Of a DNA stretch of 64,000 bases, positions 62,901-64,000 are shown piece by piece. The notes under the pieces are model-generated. The model searched no databases, was not told where the DNA came from, and saw only the letters and a list, made by a program, of their open reading frames with translations. Numbering within the stretch: position 1 is the first letter of the stretch; every line of letters begins with the position of its first letter. The position numbers and the translations under genes are program-made. The stretch comes from Nonomuraea thailandensis (lineage in GTDB: Bacteria > Actinomycetota > Actinomycetes > Streptosporangiales > Streptosporangiaceae). The DNA is taken from the NCBI RefSeq assembly GCF_024172165.1, contig NZ_JAMZEB010000001.1, forward strand, positions 558,001 to 622,000, given 5' to 3'.

Positions 62901-64000
62901 ATGTCAAACATCCCTCGCAGGCGCTTCCTCGCCATCGCCGGAGGCACGGTCGCGGGGGCTTCCGCGATCTGGCACGGCGGCACGGCCTCCGCAGCGGCCG
63001 CGGCCGGGCTGCCGGCCGTCATCCCTGCCATCCGGTCGTGGACTGCCGGATCGGGCACGTTCAGCTTCTCTGCGACGACACGCATCGTTGTGTCCTCGGA
63101 CACGGTGCGCACCGCGGCGGAGGTCCTGGCGGAAGATCTCAAGCTCGTGACCGGGCAGTCGGTTCCGGTCGTCGCACAGGTACAACCGGCGGCAGGCGAC
63201 ATCAGTCTGAAGCCCACCGACGTGCCCAACGTCGGGAAGGAGGGCTACGAACTGAGCGTCGGCCCCTGGATCGAAGTGCGAGGCACGCCGTCCGGCGTGT
63301 TCTTCGGCACTCGCACACTCGTTCAGTGGTTACGTCAGGCCAGGAGCCTGCCCGGCGGCCTCGCACGCGACTGGCCGCGATATCCGGAGCGCGGCCTGCT
63401 GGTCGCGAACGTCCCGAAGCACTTCTCCATGACCTGGTGGCGGGGCCAAATCCAAGAGCTGTCCTACCTGAAGATGAACCTGCTGTGGATCTACGTCGGC
63501 TACGACAGCACGCCTCTGAGGGAAATGACGGACATTGCGAAGTATGCCGCACGGTACAACATCGCGGTGGTCCCTCAGCTCAACATGCCCGACCACATGG
63601 GGCGACTGCTGTACAACAGGCCTGACCTCCAGTTGCGTGCCCGGCCCCAGAGCCTGGATCTGAGCAATCCGGAGGCCTATACATTCGCCCAAGACCTGGT
63701 CAAGCCGCTCCTCAATCAGTTCGACACCCCGCACTGGCATCTCGGCTCCGATGAGTATCTCCTCGGCGCCAACTACTCCGACTATCCGCAGCTCGCCAAC
63801 TACGCCAAGCAAGAGCACGGGCCGGATGCCATTCCCCAGGATGTGCATCATGGCTTCATCAACCAACTCAACGAGGTGGTCCGCGCAGGCGGAAAGACGA
63901 TGCGGGTCTGGAACGACGGCATCTACCCCAATGGGGCCGTACAGATTAGCAAGAACGTCGTCATCGAACACTGGGTCCAGTGGCCCGGCCGCAAGACCCC
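62901..64000 (+). CDS. GH20 beta-N-acetylhexosaminidase, exported, 3' end outside the window
   Basis: At least 366 aa, starting MSNIPRRRFLAIAGGTVAGA after aggag; the twin arginines with a hydrophobic segment form a Tat signal. The GH20b N-terminal domain includes AAEVLAEDLKLVTGQSVPVV and GYELSVGPWIEVRGTPSGVF. The catalytic domain begins YPERGLLVANVPKHFSMTWW; the paired acid residues of the family are in WHLGSDEYLLGANYS. The enzyme releases terminal N-acetylhexosamine from chitooligosaccharides or glycans outside the cell. It is divergent from a sugar importer that probably takes up the products. The frame is open at the window edge. Confidence 0.93.
   Translation, partial: MSNIPRRRFLAIAGGTVAGASAIWHGGTASAAAAAGLPAVIPAIRSWTAGSGTFSFSATTRIVVSSDTVRTAAEVLAEDLKLVTGQSVPVVAQVQPAAGDISLKPTDVPNVGKEGYELSVGPWIEVRGTPSGVFFGTRTLVQWLRQARSLPGGLARDWPRYPERGLLVANVPKHFSMTWWRGQIQELSYLKMNLLWIYVGYDSTPLREMTDIAKYAARYNIAVVPQLNMPDHMGRLLYNRPDLQLRARPQSLDLSNPEAYTFAQDLVKPLLNQFDTPHWHLGSDEYLLGANYSDYPQLANYAKQEHGPDAIPQDVHHGFINQLNEVVRAGGKTMRVWNDGIYPNGAVQISKNVVIEHWVQWPGRKT

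Noticed and set aside
1..64000. CRISPR arrays, rRNA and tRNA genes
   Set aside because: No regular spaced direct repeats, no rRNA-like conserved blocks and no cloverleaf with a convincing T-arm were seen by eye; a dedicated tRNA scan could still find one.

Overview
The window is GC-rich actinomycete DNA. Long ORFs have G/C in third positions, and the gene families are typical of filamentous actinomycetes: Methyltransf_19 (DUF574) proteins, an ECF sigma factor paired with a CU044_5270-type protein, SARP-type regulators, F420/LLM oxidoreductases, a NarL-type two-component system and Tat-exported glycosidases. A Streptosporangiaceae-like host fits, but this is inferred from gene content only. 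I see no rRNA, tRNA or CRISPR array.

Layout. 1-1.5 kb: transposase/integrase debris and a DUF6348-like gene. 1.9-5.7 kb: a secreted subtilisin-like protease with a C-terminal beta-propeller and a strong terminator hairpin. 6.1-8.6 kb: an IS605-type element (TnpA and TnpB) whose right end touches the stop codon of a VapBC-like toxin gene. 8.7-17.2 kb: two methyltransferases, a beta-propeller protein, decayed regulators (ECF sigma, CU044_5270, SARP), a histidine kinase/response regulator pair and small membrane proteins. 17.3-22.9 kb: a nest of mobile elements. An IS256-family transposase gene is split by a group II intron, the intron's reverse transcriptase is split by a second IS256-family element, and the 3' part of the outer transposase carries a 188-bp MITE-like insertion. 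23.4-25.0 kb: an MFS exporter and a truncated HExxH-family protein.

25.3-44.4 kb is the main intact metabolic locus. A minus-strand operon runs from a Liv-type ABC importer (binding protein, LivH, LivM, LivG, LivF) through an MmgE/PrpD protein, an Asp/Glu racemase-like protein, an FAD dehydrogenase, a dihydropyrimidinase-like amidohydrolase, a muconolactone-isomerase-like protein, a CaiB-type CoA-transferase, an LLM oxidoreductase, a second MmgE/PrpD protein and a second LLM enzyme. Opposite it, a plus-strand operon encodes an IclR regulator, a CitE-like lyase, a cyclase-family hydrolase and a third MmgE/PrpD protein. Most genes overlap by 4 bases. A perfect 19-bp palindrome lies in the divergent promoter, with a degenerate second copy at the start of the iclR side. 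Together the genes look like uptake, ring opening and CoA-dependent cleavage of an unknown cyclic or dicarboxylic compound. A shortened second copy of part of the operon lies at 26.2-26.8 kb.

44.4-59.3 kb is an accessory region: resolvase, IS1634, ISL3, Tn3 and integrase remnants, an intact IS256 element with a passenger gene sitting inside a SnoaL-like gene, an IS5 element, and two IS3 elements, one inside another IS256 remnant. Between them are a MarR gene divergent from a small membrane protein, and an intact ECF sigma/CU044_5270 pair. 59.6-64 kb: a carbohydrate ABC importer (binding protein and two permeases) divergent from a Tat-exported GH20 beta-N-acetylhexosaminidase that runs off the window end, suggesting use of amino-sugar oligosaccharides.
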